A stretch of DNA of 64,000 nt from Buxus sempervirens (GCA_947561395.2 OX387182.1:36077949-36141948), one strand, 5' to 3'. Positions 11,905 to 24,844 are shown, numbered from the stretch's first letter. Notes: a model not told the origin generated them from the sequence alone. A program made the numbers and translations.

Positions 11905-13094
11905 CATCTCAAATAAAACCGACAAATCCACACAGTCGGACGAGTGTCCCCATCAATGAGATGGAACTCTAATCGTTCCATTAACATTCTTCACACGCAT
12001 CAATCCTCTCATTAACGTCACCACCCAGAAGAAGATTTCTAGAATCCGCCAAGAATGTTATTCTCTCCCTCTCATCCCCTCGTATTCTTATCTTCCTCCA
12101 CATATCCGACCAAAACCCATCCCTCACTCTGTTTTCTTCCTTCCCGGATCGAGAGAGGGTTTTCTCTCCTTTCTCTGCTGCTCTTCTTCTTTATTGGCTG
12201 CTTTACTTTCTTCTTCTCGTTCCGTCTCTGCAACTCCGAGCAACTGCGAGTACGGAGCAACTTAGTAACGTCGATGGTGAATTTCAAACGAACGGATTGA
12301 TTTCTTCTGGGGAAGCTGGATCTGCGACGAGTCGTATCTGATTTATGATTCGACTCGGTGATCCTTCATCCACCGCGAGTTCGGCTGCGAGAAGAAGGGT
12401 CGGCCGGATAGAGGAAGAGTGGTTTACCAAACGCTTGTTATTGTAAATCAGCACCTAATTACAGCTGTGGATAAGACCTTTGGTGTAATCAGTCATTACT
12501 TAACGCCCCGTTTGGATGACAAGATAGTGAATAAGAGTAAAGGAAAATAGGCTTTTTCCGCATAGCATTTGGATAAATGAAAAACTGTGGGGCTTATTAT
12601 TTCTCGAGAGAAAAACAAAAATATAATAACCATCCAAATTTGTTTCATGCACTTAGAGATCAGATTTTGCGTTATGAGAAAAACAAATACACGTTATCAG
12701 GCTTCAAAAATTCAAAAACTCGATCAGAGAGAAGTATATAAGTAGATTAAATACAGAGAAAATTGGTTTTAGTGATCATTTTTAAAAATAATACTGTTTC
12801 AGTCATTAAATATTTGGTAATTGAAAATTAATAATATTCTTTAAAAATAATTGAGAATAAATATTATTTCAATGTTAAAAGAAGGTCTTTAAGAGGTTGG
12901 GTATCATTAAATGGACACTTTAACTTATACCAGCTAATGTAAGGAAAACCATGCACCAAGCGAAATCGCGACGATATTATTGGCATATTATTCCGCATAT
13001 CGTCAATATTGTTGATATTTCGACCGGCACCAAGCGATTTTGCCAGAAGAAATAAGGAGTTTTTATCAAACCAATGGACCAGAACCTGCTGGCA
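11905..13094. other. Intergenic; possible orphan 5' leader at about 12040-12460
   Basis: After the hAT comes a CT-rich stretch (12050-12230) and then a GC-richer stretch to about 12460 that resembles the leader and first exon of a plant gene. A 33-codon ORF starts at the ATG at 12344. I cannot identify a product or a continuation. 12500-12880 has MITE-like wording (ccgtttggat, aaccatccaaat) without confirmed ends. With the MULE removed, this sequence lies roughly 0.3-1.4 kb upstream of the L22 gene, so it may hold part of that promoter region. Confidence 0.35.
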
Positions 13095-13103
13095 TGGAAT
13101 AGC
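13095..13103. repeat. Left 9-bp target-site duplication of the MULE
   Basis: tggaatagc here and at 35133-35141, directly abutting the two terminal inverted repeats. Nine base pairs is the hallmark length for Mutator-superfamily insertions. Confidence 0.9.
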
Positions 13104-13278
13104 GCGCGCGGATCCTCTGTGAAGCGCATCGCCTGTGAAGCAAAGGCATCCTCTGTGAAGCGCATCCAACGGACCAGAATAAGCGAAGGTTATAATAGTA
13201 ATTTTGATCCAAACGCTTAAAAAACTATTAAAACTCTCCTCGGCAATCTCCTCGTCTCGATGAAAACGTGCGAAACAT
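13104..13278 (+). repeat. Left terminal inverted repeat of the MULE
   Basis: 175 bp starting gcgcgcggatcctctgtgaa. Aligned by eye to the reverse complement of 34958-35132 with about a dozen differences (roughly 93% identity), clustered at the inner end. It contains an internal repeat of cctctgtgaagc. Just inside, 13265-13365 holds a roughly 52-bp tandem duplication ending ggatcctctccacgtccgc. Confidence 0.92.
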
Positions 13279-13629
13279 AGTATTTAATTTTGGATCCTCT
13301 CCACGTCCGCAACGTGCGAAACATATTATTTATTTTTGGATCCTCTCCACGTCCGCACTTTACCCGACATTGCGCCATTTCTGGACCTTCTTCGTCTTCG
13401 TCATCCTCATCGCATACGAAAGGGACAGGATCATACTCCATTTGCTTCACAGAGGTTTCCCTTTCTTACAAACGCGCGCGCCCACTTGACGAAAGAAAGG
13501 GACCACCACCATCACAAGAACTTCGTAATTGAGGGACCACCACGACAGCCACCAGCCTCATTGAAAGACGACTGTAAGTCGTTATTTAATTTTATAATAT
13601 AATGAGTCAATGACCAAATGTATCATAAG

Positions 13630-14475
13630 GAGCCATGGGTACCAGGCGAAATAAGCCAAAGGTACTGCTCCAAATAACGATGGGTACCTTCCGAGTTAAG
13701 CTTTAGGTACGCCCGAAGAGCTCCCCAAAAAACATTTTCGTAGTCAACAAATAAACCTAAGGTACCCCACAAATCACATTAAGGTACCCCACTCTTAGCC
13801 CAAGGTACCACATATAAGCCTAAGGTAGCTCCCATATAAACCTAAGGTACCCCATGGTAAGCCAAACCCACTCACGAAAATTAGCCTAAGGTACCCCCTA
13901 AACCTACAGTACCCACAATATAAGCCCAAGGTATCCCCAATATAGGTCTAAGGTACTTCCTGAAATCGTGATTCGGCGATTTGTCCTGAGACCTAATCGC
14001 TACGAAACAGAGACAATGTTTCACTGCTTACAGTTAATCGCAAATCTGCGATTCGTCGTCTGATTAATCGCCGCACCTAATCGCCAGGTCACGATTAATC
14101 CTGTACTTAATCGTGATGAAAATCTTGGGAAGTAAGGTTTAGATTCCTCTCCCCTCCCCAATTAATTCATAATTGGTGGGTTACTCAAGGCTTAGGGGGC
14201 TGGTACCTAAGGCTCACTTGTTTGTACCAAGGCATTTTTGGGGTGTACCTAGAACATTTTGGGTGGGGGTGGGGGGGAGGATATTTGGGGATACCCAAGG
14301 CTTATTTGTGGGGTACGAAAGCCTTATTTTGTTGGGGGTACCGAAGGCTTAATTGGGTTTTGGTAAGCCAATTTGTAGGTGTACGTAAACCAATTTAGGG
14401 GACCTATTTGTGGGTACCCAATTCTTATTTGTGGGGTACAAAATGCATATTTGTGGGGTACGTAAGGCGTATTTC
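13630..14475. repeat. Left subterminal repeat module: GGTACC units around a GATTAATC core
   Basis: From 13630 to 13960 many short units read like taagcctaaggtaccc. From 13967 to 14127 the sequence holds repeated attaatcg / cgattaatc motifs. From about 14160 to 14475 the same units appear in the opposite direction (ggtacctaaggctta). The result is an inverted arrangement around a core. There is no coding potential. It lies between the left TIR and the protease gene. Confidence 0.8.
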
Positions 14476-14563
14476 AATTTACATTTTGATTTTATAGATG
14501 GCACATGTAAATAGTCACATTGCAAAGTTTTTTTTATCAATTTATGTATTTATTTGTAGATAA

Positions 14564-17500
14564 ATGGCACCAAGCGGGGAAGGAGTTCGCAATAGATGTA
14601 GTCCTCAACGACTTCTAAAAATTATCAAAAGGTTGAACGAGTCCCAGAAGCTAGCTGTTAGAGAAATTGGGCTGGGAAGCCTTCTGGATATGACGATTAA
14701 ACACTGTTATAAGGGCAACATTGTGTCCTTATTGGCTTCATTTGATCCCGAAAAATGTTGCCTTGAAGTAAGTGGAAGGACGTTTGAGATATCACCTCCT
14801 GATGTTCAGCGGATATTGGGGGTGACCTCTGCCGGGGAGAGTATAGAAATCGATGAGGTGGAAAATGACCTCACAGAATTAAAGAAAATGTATTGTGATG
14901 ATAAAGGTAAGATACCTTTAGGAGAGCTGGAGAGAAGACTGCAAGAGAAGGAGACGGCGGATGAAGATTTTTTGAGGCTTTTTGTATTGCTTGGATTGGG
15001 CTCATTTTTATGCCCTCAAGCTAAGCCGGAGGCCAGCACAAAGTTCTTAAATCTCATAATGGATATGGAGGGACTCCGTACCCTCAACTGGTCGAAGTTG
15101 GTTCTTGATTGGCTCATTGCTGCAATCCGCCGATACAAGGAGAAGCACCAAATATATGTCGGTGGTTGTTTGGTTTTTCTAAAGGTAAATTATTGTTATA
15201 CACACATTTCATATATTTGGTATGCTTAAATTGTAATGGAAGAAATGTTTAATCAATCGCAGATGTTCTATTATGAATGCTTGCGCATGGATGAGAGCGC
15301 GATAGAGTTGGATGCAACAGCTCCTCTCATCACCGTGTGGAATGATGAGGATGTGTTGGAAAGGGAGAAAGAAGGAAAGGAAAAGGACATGAATATTCCG
15401 GAACATATTGACTATGAAAATGTTCCGGAGTCCGATAAATCAAAGGGGAGGAAGAAGGTATATTATATTGTATTGTATTTATATTTTCGAATAGGGGGTA
15501 CTCAATATGAATATTCATTATACGTACATGGACATAAATTTTACTTGATTATGTGTTTTAGGAGGATAAACTGAGGGCAGCGATAAAGAAGCTAACAAAG
15601 GTAGTTGCTGCCCTTCAGCGTGAGGTAGCCAAATCCTCGAGATTGAAGGCTTTGGAGAAGGAGGTAATGGAAATCGGTTTTTGTCATTATTCATTATAAG
15701 TTCCAGATCTTATAGAAATGCAAATGTTTGTGGCTTGATTTGTTTAGGTGGAGAGATTGAAGTTGATGATAAGCAATCTTGGAGTAGGGCAAGCTGAACT
15801 AAGAGAGATGGTTCTCGAGCTTGTTGGATATGCTCGTGACTACCGAAGCTACCCTACCCCTGAATGTCCACGTGAACCATTTGAGGTTCCAGTGAACGTT
15901 GCTTCTGCACCGGAGGGCCCTTGCCCGGTGTCGCCGATGGAAGATATTGAACCTAGGGCGGAATGTATCCCGGATCCAACAGCGGGAGAATATGAAGGTT
16001 CAATCGTTCCATTTCAACCCGTTGAGGCTCCGAGATTGAAACGAATGAAGATTCCCGGCAAGGCAAAAATGAGTCCTTTTACAACCATCACCGGGGAGAA
16101 AAAGAAGAGGGCCAGAAAGAGTAAGCAACCGCTCGATGCCGAGAGGCCAACGCAAACGGTAAGTAGTATATAATTGGATGTCTAATTGCATGTCAACCAT
16201 TCATGTAAAACTTTACCATAGTAGATTGAAGAGCAATATTGTCGATGTAATGATCATCGTGTGACCTACATGAAATATATTTCAGGTACCATCTTACGAT
16301 GATGATCGTGCGGAGGCTAGGTTGTTGCCGGATCTGAACACTGCAGATCCGTCCATAGAGCCATTGGTATGTTTGTTCTCAGTTTTTCTAAAGGAATTGT
16401 TTTTGTTTTTCGGTTAGAATTAGGTTGACAGCCATATATTCATTTTTTGGAATTTTTAATAAACTTGTAGGCAAGCGAACCAGCGGATGCATCTTCTAGT
16501 ATGACGCCTGTGGATGCTGGAAGCGTGGTCTGCAACTATGCATTCCGTGAGGACCTCGATCCAGAGTACGTACTTTCGCATATTTATGTTTGACGCGTTG
16601 TTGCTTTGTAAATTGTTGCGTATGGTTTGACTGTTTCTTTTGTGGGATATATATGTAGCGAGGTTTTGGTGAGATTCTTTGATGTCTTCATTGCCCGCGG
16701 TGAGTTCGAATGTTTGAAGCCTGAGAAATGGGTTACCAACTGGGTAGGAGTCTAACAACCTAAGTATCTTGTCAGATCGCATAAATATTTGGATTCTTAG
16801 ATTTTATTTTTTTCTATGTAGATCTTGGATTGCTACATGCGGATGCTGAATTTCCAGGAACAGCAGGTTGGAGGCCCATGTTACTTCTTCCTGTCAGATA
16901 TTGGGGTAATTATTACGACATTCTTCAAAAGAATTTGACACTGTCTGTAATACTCCTGTTGAACCTATATTATAACTTTTCAGACTTTTTGCGCGGCAGA
17001 AGAAAACCGAGAACTTACCAGACTTAATGATCAATTTGATCCATCGTACCTACTGAATATAGTGAACTACAAAATGGTAAGCTTAACTCACCATTGTTGC
17101 TGGGATCTTTTAATAGGGTAGGGCTAATAAATATGTTTGTATGCAGTTGTTTTTCCCTATATTGGAGCAAGAACATTGGTACATGTGTGTTGTTGACATG
17201 AATAAAAAGAAAGTCTTTTTTTTGAACTCGATGAAGGTGTGGAGAACCCGTGAAGTTCTCACTGGAGTGGTAAGTGATCAGCGTAATAATTTCTTGTGTC
17301 ACTAATGTTGTTATTAAGTATCAATTTTTATATTTCAGCTAAAAGCAGTAGATATTATATGCACCTGGCAATGGGAAAAGCAAGTTTTAGTAAGCAAATT
17401 TCCAAGGACGAAAGCAGATGCTCTTAAGCTTCCTCGGCAAGGCAACCCGTACGTTTTCCACCTATTCCTTCTTTTCTATACTTACTACGATATGATATTA

Positions 17501-17792
17501 ATAGCATTAACTTGTACTCGCATCTTTTGTAGCAATGACTGTGGAATCTTCGCCATGAAGTTCGCCGCTTTCTGGAGAGGAGAACTTTCTCCTCGATTCA
17601 CGCAGGTACGCTACAACTCCTAACCTATCCAGTTGTGTTTTCAAAAGCTCCAAATGATCACATTATTAATATAGTTTTGTTAATTTTGAATAGAATGATA
17701 TTCCGGGCTCTAGAAGAAGCATTGTGAGTGAGATGATCCTCCACGAAGAAAACACGGTGAAGGATGATATTGTGAAGAAGAGTTCTACCTAG
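14564..17792 (+). CDS. Ulp1/SENP-like C48 cysteine protease carried by the MULE, 13 exons
   Basis: Thirteen exons join in frame: 14564-15184, 15263-15457, 15562-15663, 15748-16158, 16286-16366, 16471-16565, 16659-16743, 16822-16905, 16984-17076, 17147-17269, 17339-17448, 17533-17605, 17694-17792. Every intron is GT-AG and the product is 723 residues with no internal stop. The N-terminal 200 residues resemble the plant transposon-associated region often fused to such proteases. Residues about 270-330 are charged and probably coiled-coil. Residues 375-443 are Pro/Lys-rich. The C-terminal third is the peptidase: H599 in EQEHWYMCVVD, Q664 and C670 in RQGNPNDCGIFAMKF. The usual Asp of the triad appears to be Asn (N616, in FFLNSM). 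By family it would cleave SUMO-like conjugates; activity here is inferred only. A possible poly(A) signal, aataaa, lies at 18032. Confidence 0.87.
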
Positions 17793-19083
17793 GGGGAGAG
17801 TTCGATGTATTAACATTTTTATATTATACATGCGTCACACTACAAACTAAAATTTTAATTTTTGGGGAATCTGTATGTATTTATTTGAGGACAAGGATGT
17901 TCCTGTAATGAATGCTGTAGCTGAATCAAGCATTCACTTGGATTTTACTTTTATGGCATGTTTAGTTTTTTATGATGTTTCACGATCATATTTTTGTAAA
18001 GTATTGTGTACATAGGACATTGTATCCATTGAATAAAAGCTTGGTTATTTTGATTGCTTAAGTTCTGCCACAGATTCGTCAAACTCGTTGATCGTAAATT
18101 ATGCCAAATTTTAAAACAAGTTACTATACATTAGGTACTCCCCCCCAAAACAAAATGAAGGTACGGTTCGTGTGAAGTTTAAGGTAACCCCGTAACCGGT
18201 ACAATGTACCACCCCCACCCCATATAAGCTTAGGTGTCACCTAGTAAGAGTTGCGTACACGCCGAAATAAGGCCAAGGCGCCCACGAAATAAGCCTAAGT
18301 TACATCAGCAAATAAGCCAAAGTACCCCTAAGTAATACCCAGGTACCCCCAAAATTAATATTAAGGTAACCCATAAGTAAGCCGGAGGTACCCCCAAGTA
18401 GAAACTGATAATGAACAAAACGCGCGGACGTTAATCATTAACGCGCGGACGTTAATCATTAACGCCCGCACGTTGCAGCTTTAAAGTGCACAGTACGCGC
18501 GAGCGTTACCAGGAAAGATTCGCACGTTGAATATGCTCCCACTATTTTGTACGTGTGGGTACCTTCGGGTTTCTAGTGGGGTACCTCAAATTTACCTTTG
18601 GGGTACCTAAGTGTTACTTGGAGGTACTCTCCCCTTAATTTGGAGTATTTTTTGTGGATAAATTAAGGCTCGTGTGGGGGGTACCCTGGGCTGATTTGGG
18701 GGATACGTAGGCACGTTTGGAAGGGTATCTCAAGATTAAGATTAATATAAGCTGACTTTTTTTGCATTCCCCGTCTTCCCACGGCCTTCGTTACAGATTT
18801 TAATCATTTCGTATAATACCTTAGTCTTGTAGGTGGAAGTTCATTACCATAGGCTAATATAACCAGCAACTTCGACTGGTTGTTTTGCATGTACACGCAT
18901 TACGACGTGCTAGACCCAATGTGTGTGTATTGGGGAGATAGAGGAATATGACAAATGAAAGCTAAGACCAAACAATATTTGCTTTGCATGCACTTATCGC
19001 AACGTTTTACAGGCACATAAGTAAAAAAAGATGGTCAAATAAGATGCATTCGATACTCATATGACATGAAAAGAGGTTCAAGA
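17793..19083. repeat. 3' flank plus second repeat module (GGTACC units around AACG 14-mers)
   Basis: After the protease 3' UTR, 18130-18410 holds units like aagccggaggtaccccc. 18420-18535 holds two copies of aacgcgcggacgtt and related 14-mers. 18545-18740 holds units in the opposite sense (ggggtacctaagtgttactt). This is the same inverted layout as the left subterminal module. 18740-19083 shows no structure I can name. Confidence 0.75.
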
Positions 19084-20928
19084 CTATGGGGCAGGCCCTG
19101 CTGGATCAGGAACTTTGTGTGCAGGCTCAAGGGGTTCAAGCAACAAATGTTCATCTCGAATGTACTCCGCATCACTTGGAGGAATATGCTCTCCAACGAC
19201 ACCTTGAGAAGCTGCATCGACAACTGTCCTCCGTTCTCCCTTGTCCCTATTCAGCCTGTGAAGCTCCTGATTTTCCAATTCAAAGTGCTTCATGGCCCGG
19301 CTGTAGTCTTGTTGCATCTCCAAATATATCTCATTCAGCCTGATCTGCTTCTGATGCACTGCTTTTAGTGTGTCATCAGAATTCCATACTGTTGACCTCA
19401 CCCAACTCAACTTGCTGTCAATTTGTGCAAACTTCGGCTTAATCACTTCTCGTACATCCTTTCTCACAGAGTAGGTGTCACTTTCTACGTTCTGAAGAAG
19501 ATGTTCCATCTTAGCAACGTGGCGATCAGTTTCATGCTTGTATGCAAGCTGACCATCGTACAATTGTTTTATCTGCTGCTTCATCGTCTCCTGGTTCTCA
19601 AGAAGTAGCTTGGTTTGATTCATCAACTCACATTGCATGCCCATAACCTGTGAAAGGATTGATGCGAGTCCACGAGGAAATTGGGAAGAAGTTGTTTGGT
19701 CTATAGGAGCAGCAGCAGGAGCAGGCGTCGATGAGGATGGAATATCATGTTCCACAGGTTGATCATGTGTAGCAGACTCCAGAAGAGGAAGATCATGCTC
19801 ATGTCCTATAGAAACATTGGGGGGAGGAGATGGAGGAGCAGGAGCATCTTCACCAGCAGTGGGAGGAGATGGAGGAGCAGGAGCATCTGCACCAGCAGGG
19901 GGAGGAGATGGAGGAGCAGCAGCATCCTCACCAGCAGGGGGAGGAGATGGAGGAGAAGGCGCATGGACCCCTGAAACAGGGGGGAGGGGGTGGAGGAGCA
20001 GGAGCATCTTCACCAGCAGGGGGAGGAGATGGAGGAGAAGGCGCATGGACCCCTGGAACAGGGGGAGGGGTGGAGGAGGAGGATGAGACTTGTTGTATTG
20101 CCCCTTGGACTTATTGTATGTTGCAGTATTGATAGGAGGAAGGGGAGCAAGTAACTCATACTCGGGGAAGTCAATTTGATGCATCTTGACTATCTTTGCA
20201 ATGGCACACCCGAGAGGAAGTCCACACCTACGTTTGGTATCGAGAAAACAGTCAAGCATAGTCGAAATCATGATGGTGGGAACATCAATTTAATGCCTGT
20301 TGACCAATGCATAAAGCAAGAGTGCCCTCATAGGAGGCACAGTTGATCTGTGACTCACCGGCGCAACGTTAGAGCATTGGATTTTGTATATGAATGAGGT
20401 GTCAAATGTAAACTTGGAGGAATCCAAAGCTTTGCCCTCATAGTCCCCCTCCCTCTCAGTGGTCAGTAAACAAGCAGCCACTTCATTGAGCAATTGTGGT
20501 AAGGGAGCATCAACATACGGGAATTCAGGATTCTCAACTCTCGGAATACCTAGGGCCCCAGCGATGGTATCAGAATCTACATGGATGGGCTGCCTTCTGA
20601 GAGAGGTATCGAAGGATGGACCGTCTGCGATGTTGTGGATGTTTGAATAGAATTCATATACTAGGTGTTGGGATGGGAGCAGGAAGTTGGTGAAGAGGTT
20701 ATCCCATCCTCTCCCGGTAAATGCTGCACTAATAGACTCGGGGAAGTCTTCTAGAATAACCCCTCTTTCAAGCAAGATTTGTCTGTGGCTGACATCATTC
20801 TCGTACAGCTTCTTGGCCTGCCGATCGATGAAGATTGAATTATCAAATGAATCAATCCTGTGTTTCTTATTGGCTGTCCTGGAGGATTTCTTAGGTTTAG
20901 AAGATGAGGCTCTGGTCTTAGGGGCCAT
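19084..20928 (-). pseudogene. Putative plant transposon-domain gene, interrupted by one stop
   Basis: The ATG at 20928 opens a frame of 614 codons broken only by TAA at codon 213 (20290-20292). The frame continues at once with IDVPTIMISTMLDC, so a single point change such as CAA to TAA is the simplest cause. Residues about 1-30 are basic (KTRASSSKPKKSSR). Residues about 60-212 (RGWDNLF, LVYEFYSN, GALGIPR) match the putative plant transposon protein domain found in Mutator- and retroelement-linked ORFs. After the stop come a Pro-rich minisatellite (APPSPPPAGED repeats, coded at 19815-20080) and a long Gln/Glu-rich coiled coil. A TATA-like tatgtatata lies at about 21083-21092 on this strand. 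The function is unknown. It is related to the gene at 28921. Confidence 0.72.
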
Positions 20929-21895
20929 CTAAGATTTCAGAAGAAGAGAGGAAGAAAAATAAATATGCACAAAACAACACATAGCAAACGATAATGTTAG
21001 ACACAGAAAAGATGAGTGCTACCGAATGCAAATAATATAGAATGTGAATAATATGAATAATTGTGTGGAAAAAACCCACTCCCTATATACATAAAAAAAA
21101 AACCCCAACACTTGAGGAAAAAGTGCAGGCGTTATTCACGCGTCAGGGAGATAACAATAGGGATGTGTACTTGTCAAAGGCTTATAGGAAAAGTGAATAG
21201 TAACTTGATTGCAACCGATAATATAAACCATTCCGACGAAGATAAACCAAAATGTACCTCTTGAAGACATTAGAATAAACACATAGATCGGAAACCCTAA
21301 ATGAACAAATTAATACCCTAATCGTAACATATAAAATCAAAGCAGTAAAGTTCGTAAAGCATCTCGTCAGTCCTACGAACCAGAAATATAGGCTTTGGAA
21401 CTCTTCCAGAAGAAAAGTGGTACCCACCCTGAGAAGACTTTATCGCAATGAAGATGAAGCGCTTCGGATGGCTTTGATTCGCATGGACGAAAGAACGCGC
21501 CAGACCTGTTTCTTTGTAAATATAGGCAAACGCCCGAACGCACGCGCCCAGCACGTGCGCGCGTTGATATTAAATATGTGCCAAAACATAAGGAATTCTT
21601 CAAAGGGTACCTTCGGTTTATGATTGGGGTACCCCAGGCAAAATGTGGGGATACCTCATGCAAAAACACGGCGGTACCCAAACCCGAAGCGAACGTCCGA
21701 GCGTTCACGAGAACGTGCGCGCGTTCAAATTAAATATGTGTCGTCCCCAGAGCCTCTTAACTTTTTTAAAGTGTCCCAACGGGTTTTGTTCACGAGAACG
21801 TCCGAGTGTTCATGTATGTACATTTGTATATGTGTGTACACATGATTGTACACATGTGTGTACATGTGCACACATGTACATGTATATATGTGTAC
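20929..21895. other. Promoter side of the minus-strand gene and start of the repeat array
   Basis: 20929-21400 is the upstream region of the gene at 20928 and contains no recognised gene. 21400-21780 has scattered GGTACC units and GC-rich 14-mer-like words (aacgcccgaacgc, cacgtgcgcgcgttg, gaacgtgcgcgcgttc). 21800-21895 begins the gtacacatg-rich tract. Confidence 0.6.
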
Positions 21896-24150
21896 ACATG
21901 TACCCAGGTCTGTACATGTGTACACATGTACATGATATATGTGTACACAAGTACATGTTCTTTAACGTGTACATGTACGGACATGTGTGCACATGTACAC
22001 ACATGTCTACATCTGTTCAAATGCATGTAAATGTACATGTATGTGTACAAATGTACACACATGTACATGTGTGCTCATATTGACATGTGTAAGCATGTAC
22101 ACATGCACACACACGGGCACATGTGTGTACACACACGCACATGTGTACACATATACATATGTGTAAATGTGTACACAGATGACAATGTCCATGTGTACAT
22201 TTGTAAGGTACATCAGCAAACAAGCCAGAGGTGCCCCCAAATGATAACTTACGGTAGGGACAATTACGAAAACAAGTACGTCATAGGTACCCCACATAAA
22301 ACGTGGGTACCCAAACAATAACATGACGGTACCCCCACACGTAAGGCGAAGGTACCATATATAAGGAATTACTAGGAAACATTAACGCGCGGACGTTAAG
22401 GTGCAACGCGCGCGCGTTAAAGCTATTAATGCGCGTCCGACAGCTGTCTTCTTCGGCAGGAACGTTCGCGCGTTCATGACCAACGTCCGCGCGTTGACGT
22501 CTCTTCCACTTTCCTTCTACAGGGTACCTTCGCTTTTAAAACAGGGGTACCTTCGTATTATATCCTTGGGTACCCCCCTAATATTTGGGGTACCTGCGTC
22601 CTACACGAATTTACGCTCCTGTGCTTGTACATACATGTGTACAAATACATGAAAGCAGCCGATACACATCAAAAAATGTAATAACACGTGTGCACAGATG
22701 ACAATGTCATAGGAACCCCAACTAATACGTGGGTACCCAAGGATAGGGAATGAAGCTACCCCACACGTAAGGCGAAGGTACCATATATAAGGAACTACTA
22801 GGAAACATTAACGCGCGGACGTTAAGGTGCAACGCGCGCGCGTTAAAGCTATTAATGCGCGTCCGACAGCTGTCTTTTTCGGCAGGAACGTTCGCGCGTT
22901 CATGACCAACGTCCGCGCGTTGACGTCTCTTCCACTTTCCTTCTACAGGGTACCTTCGCTTTTAAAACAGGGGTACCTTTTGTATTATATGCTTGGGTAC
23001 CCCCTAATATTTTGGGTACCTGTGTCCTACACTAATTTACGCACCTGTGCTTGTACATACATGTGTACAAATACATGAAAGAAGCCGATACACATCAAAA
23101 AATGTAATAACACGTGTGCACAGTTGACAATGTCATAGGAACCCCAACTAATACGTGGGTACCCAAGGATAGGGAATGAAGCTACCCCACACGTAAGGCG
23201 AAGGTACCATATATAAGGAACTACTAGGAAACATTAACGCGCGGACGTTAAGGTGCAACGCGCGCGCGTTAAAGCTAATAATGCGCGTCCGACAGCTGTC
23301 TTTTTCGGCAGGAACGTTCGCCGCGTTCATGACCAACGTCCGCGCGTTGACGTCTCTTCCACTTTCCTTCTACAGGGTACCTTCGCTTTTAAAACAGGGG
23401 TACCTTTGTATTATATCCTTGGGTACCCCCCTAATATTTTGGGTACCTGTGTCCTACACTAATTTACGCACCTGTGCTTGTACATACATGTGTACAAATA
23501 CATGAAAGAAGCCGATACACATAAAAAAATGTAGTAACACGTGTGCACAGTTGACAATGTCATAGGAACCCCAACTAAAACGTGGGTACCCAGGGATAAG
23601 GAATGAAGCTACCCCATACGTAAGGCGAAGCTACCCAATATGAGGATTTACTAGGAAACGTTAACGCGCGGACGTTAATGTCGAACGCGCGAGCGTGAAA
23701 GTTATTATTGCGCGTGCGACAGCTCTCTTCTTCGGCTGGAACGTTCGCGCGTTAGAGACCAACGTCCGCGCGTTAACGTCTGTAGCCCTGTCCTTCTACT
23801 CGGGTACCTTCGTTTTAACCCCGGGGTACCTTCGTATTATATCTTGTGCTACCTTAGGTTTAAGTGGGGTACCGGTGGGCTACCCTAAGATATGCTTCGG
23901 TACATGTGTTTACATGTGTACAAATACATACAAGCAAGCCTATACACATCAAAGAATGTTCTTACATTTGTGCACACAAGTACACATTTTCCTGTGTGCG
24001 TGGGTACACGTACATGTACATGTGTACACACATTTACCTGTACCTGTGCACACACATGTAGATGTTTACAAATGTACACACATGGGCACATGTTTATACA
24101 CATATACATGTGTAAACATTGGTACATGTCTACTCATATATAAATGCACA
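21896..24150 (+). repeat. Left arm of the central long inverted repeat
   Basis: Reads as the near-exact reverse complement of about 24845-27258. The outer 450 bp (21896-22360 against 26800-27258) look almost identical. The arm has an alternating purine-pyrimidine tract (to about 22200), then four tandem units of about 426 bp, with the first 14-mer of each at 22384, 22810, 23236 and 23663. A second alternating tract follows. Each unit has GGTACC units, four AACGnnCGCGCGTT-like 14-mers and more GGTACC units in the opposite sense. Confidence 0.88.
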
Positions 24151-24844
24151 TGTACATGTATATATGCGTGCACACACATGTACACATGTGTATATGTGTA
24201 AACATGGAGATGTATATATGAGTAGACATGTTCACATGTGTATATGTGCACACATGTATATGTGTGTAAACATGTTCCCATGTGTGTACAGGTATAAACA
24301 TGTACATGTGTGTACAAAGGTAAAGGTACATGTGTGTACACATGTACATGTACATACATGTTTACACATGTACACATGTATGGACATGCACAGAAGCGTA
24401 TATTAGGGTTGGCCACAGGTACCCCAATTAAAACAAAGGTACCTCAATATATAATGCGAAGGTATCCCGGCTTCAAAACGAAGGTACCCAGTAGAGGGTA
24501 AGGGGAACCGACGTCAAGGCGCGGACGTTGGTCTCTAACGCGCGAACGTTTCGGCCGAAGAAGACCGTTGTCGCTTTATTAGCTTTAACGCTCGCGCGTT
24601 TGACTTTAACGTCCGCGCGTTAACTTTTCTTAGTAATTCCTCATATTGGGTACCTTCGCCTTACGCATGGGGTACCTTCATTCCCTATGCTTGGGTACCA
24701 ACGTAGTAGTTGGGGTTCCTATGACGTACTTTTCTTCGTAACTGTGCCTAACCATACATTTGTACACATACATGTACATTTATATGCATTTGAACAGATG
24801 TAGACATGTGTGTACATGTGTACTCATATATGTGTAAACATGTA
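24151..24844. repeat. Spacer between inverted arms, with one unpaired repeat unit
   Basis: About 0.7 kb. 24396-24720 is one further repeat unit in the right-arm orientation. It is most like the unit at 27350-27680 and less like the 426-bp units. Its flanks are alternating purine-pyrimidine (gtacacatg) sequence. Confidence 0.75.

Noticed and set aside
22401..23505. Repeated 83-codon open frames in each 426-bp unit
   Set aside because: They recur because the DNA repeat recurs. They have no recognisable domain, and the encoded sequence tracks the CpG motifs and GGTACC units rather than protein-like constraint.
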